Assembly (NCBI GenBank): GCA_014378845.1
Contig: JACMNB010000011.1
Location: 62,001 to 126,000 of the forward strand
Length of the DNA: 64,000 bases
From: Methylotenera sp.
GTDB taxonomy: Bacteria > Pseudomonadota > Gammaproteobacteria > Burkholderiales > Methylophilaceae
Direction of reading: 5' to 3'
Made by a program: the position numbers and the translations under genes. Within the stretch, counting starts at the first letter, position 1. Every line of letters starts with the position of its first letter. The notes under the pieces were generated by a model, which ran no database searches, was not told the DNA's origin, and saw nothing but the letters and a program-made list of their open reading frames with translations. Positions 63,244 to 64,000 of this stretch are shown piece by piece.

Positions 63244-63299
63244 AGCCACACCAGCCGCATAGGGTTTGCGGTGTTCGCCCCGTCGGGCTAGATGTGGCT
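63244..63299. other. 56-base three-way-junction inverted repeat after the integrase gene
   Basis: Outer arms AGCCACA and TGTGGCT (seven base pairs) enclose two hairpins, CCGCA...TGCGG and GCCC CGTC GGGC. It begins seven bases past the integrase stop. Read on the minus strand, TTCTTATTT follows, so it can serve as a terminator or a small structured RNA. Confidence 0.55.
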
Positions 63300-63305
63300 A
63301 AATAG

Positions 63306-64000
63306 TTATGCTTGTTTAAATGGTATTACCTTTGCACCCGCTTTTAGTTCGTCTAAATAGTCTGCCCATGCTTGCATCATGGCAGTACGCTGTTCAATAA
63401 ACTTAGTGCGGTTATAGGCTGCCCCTAAAGCATCGGGTACTTTGTGCGCTAATTGATGCTCGATAATGTAAGGGTCAATATTCAATCGTTCATGCAAAAT
63501 GGTACGCGCCATTGCCCTAAAGCCGTGTGCGGTTATATCTTGTTGCGTGTCATAACCCATGCGTTTTAATGCAGCATTAATAGCCGCTGCACTCATGGGC
63601 TTTTTAGGGTCATGCCCACCTTGAAAAACAAACTCACCCGCACCCGATACATTTTTAATCTGTGCAAACAATTCAGCCGCTTGCCTAGACAGTGGCACTA
63701 GGTGCATGGTGTTCGTTTTGCTCACTTTGTACCGCCATTCGTTGGCTTCTAAATCAATATCTGCCCATTTAGCGGTGCGTAGCTCGCTAGGGCGGGTGAA
63801 CACCAGCGGCGATAGCCTAAGTGCTGTTTGTACGGTAAAAGAGCCAGTAAAGCCATCAATTGCGCGTAATAATTCGGCAATCTCTTTAGGCTCGGTAAAC
63901 GCGGCCATGTGCTTAACCACTGTGGCAGGTAAAGCGCCGCGTAAATCAGTGCAAGGATCGCGTAATGCTCTGCCTGTTTGCACTGCATGGCGAAACACTT
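63306..64000 (-). CDS. Tyrosine-type (P4-like) integrase, C-terminal part, runs past the window edge
   Basis: At least 230 residues of the catalytic domain are visible. The first catalytic Arg is in TRPSELRTAKWADIDLEANE, the Lys is near YKVSKTNTMHLVPLS, and box II is TAHGFRAMARTILHE with His and Arg. The second His is in EHQLAHKVPD and the nucleophile Tyr in GAAYNRTKF. This is the arrangement of P4/prophage-type integrases that target tRNA or tmRNA 3' ends. The true start lies to the right of the window. It probably created the att copies at 54.2-54.4 kb. Confidence 0.93.
   Translation of the reverse strand, partial: VFRHAVQTGRALRDPCTDLRGALPATVVKHMAAFTEPKEIAELLRAIDGFTGSFTVQTALRLSPLVFTRPSELRTAKWADIDLEANEWRYKVSKTNTMHLVPLSRQAAELFAQIKNVSGAGEFVFQGGHDPKKPMSAAAINAALKRMGYDTQQDITAHGFRAMARTILHERLNIDPYIIEHQLAHKVPDALGAAYNRTKFIEQRTAMMQAWADYLDELKAGAKVIPFKQA

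Overview
The window looks like the chromosome of a betaproteobacterial methylotroph, most likely a member of the Methylophilaceae such as Methylotenera. Two observations support this. First, tetrahydromethanopterin/methylofuran C1 genes are present: fhcB-A-D-C at 45.6-51.7 kb, and an mfnB / DUF447 / dihydropteroate-synthase-like / flavoprotein group at 2.7-6.3 kb. Second, several housekeeping gene orders are typical of betaproteobacteria: hfq-hflX-hflK-hflC-DUF2065-hisZ-purA, and ndk-rlmN-pilW-rodZ-ispG-hisS-yfgM-bamB-der. The genus is inferred from these genes and was not tested.

Layout. 0-2.7 kb: end of an mtaD(-ubiG) unit and an OmpA-type porin gene. 2.7-6.6 kb: minus-strand cofactor operon for the H4MPT/methylofuran pathway. 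6.6-14.7 kb: minus-strand purA, hisZ, DUF2065, hflC, hflK, hflX, hfq and gltX. 14.9-16.6 kb: an uncharacterised 572-residue protein. 16.6-22.5 kb: a complete tripartite RND efflux operon. 22.7-30.3 kb: a small hypothetical gene, a PhyH-like dioxygenase, a paired repeat region, a methyltransferase, rimO, a ZIP transporter, pgeF and rluD. 30.3-32 kb: bamD and a hypothetical gene. 32-44.2 kb: the ndk-to-der operon, with two peptide-type ABC ATPase genes inserted. 44.3-45.5 kb: a frameshifted Mrr-like endonuclease gene and a DUF2721 gene. 45.6-51.7 kb: the formyltransferase/hydrolase complex genes, split by two unrelated small genes. 51.8-54.1 kb: trhO and an AI-2E-type transporter.

From about 54.2 kb to beyond the right edge lies an integrated mobile element. 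Its left boundary carries a short copy of a tmRNA/tRNA 3' end (minus strand) with its terminator, and a second degenerate copy 170 bp away. At the right edge is the catalytic half of a tyrosine integrase, also on the minus strand, so the intact target RNA gene probably lies just beyond the window. The element holds an AlpA regulator, a right-to-left operon of small replication/regulation-type genes, iteron-like palindromes, an SOS cassette (SRAP protein, a UmuD with a DNA-binding-like extension, UmuC), a PEP-CTERM-like exported protein, and a family of 56-residue small proteins in tandem.

The most unusual signals are as follows: the tandem small-protein family; the SOS cassette sitting between two copies of a duplicated two-gene module, with a palindrome touching the umuD start codon; palindromic repeats inserted in frame in fhcB and the ZIP transporter; two homopolymer frameshifts (A10 and G7) that split otherwise convincing genes; and a duplicated 3' end of der in which the coding part has diverged mainly at silent sites while the downstream non-coding part is nearly unchanged.
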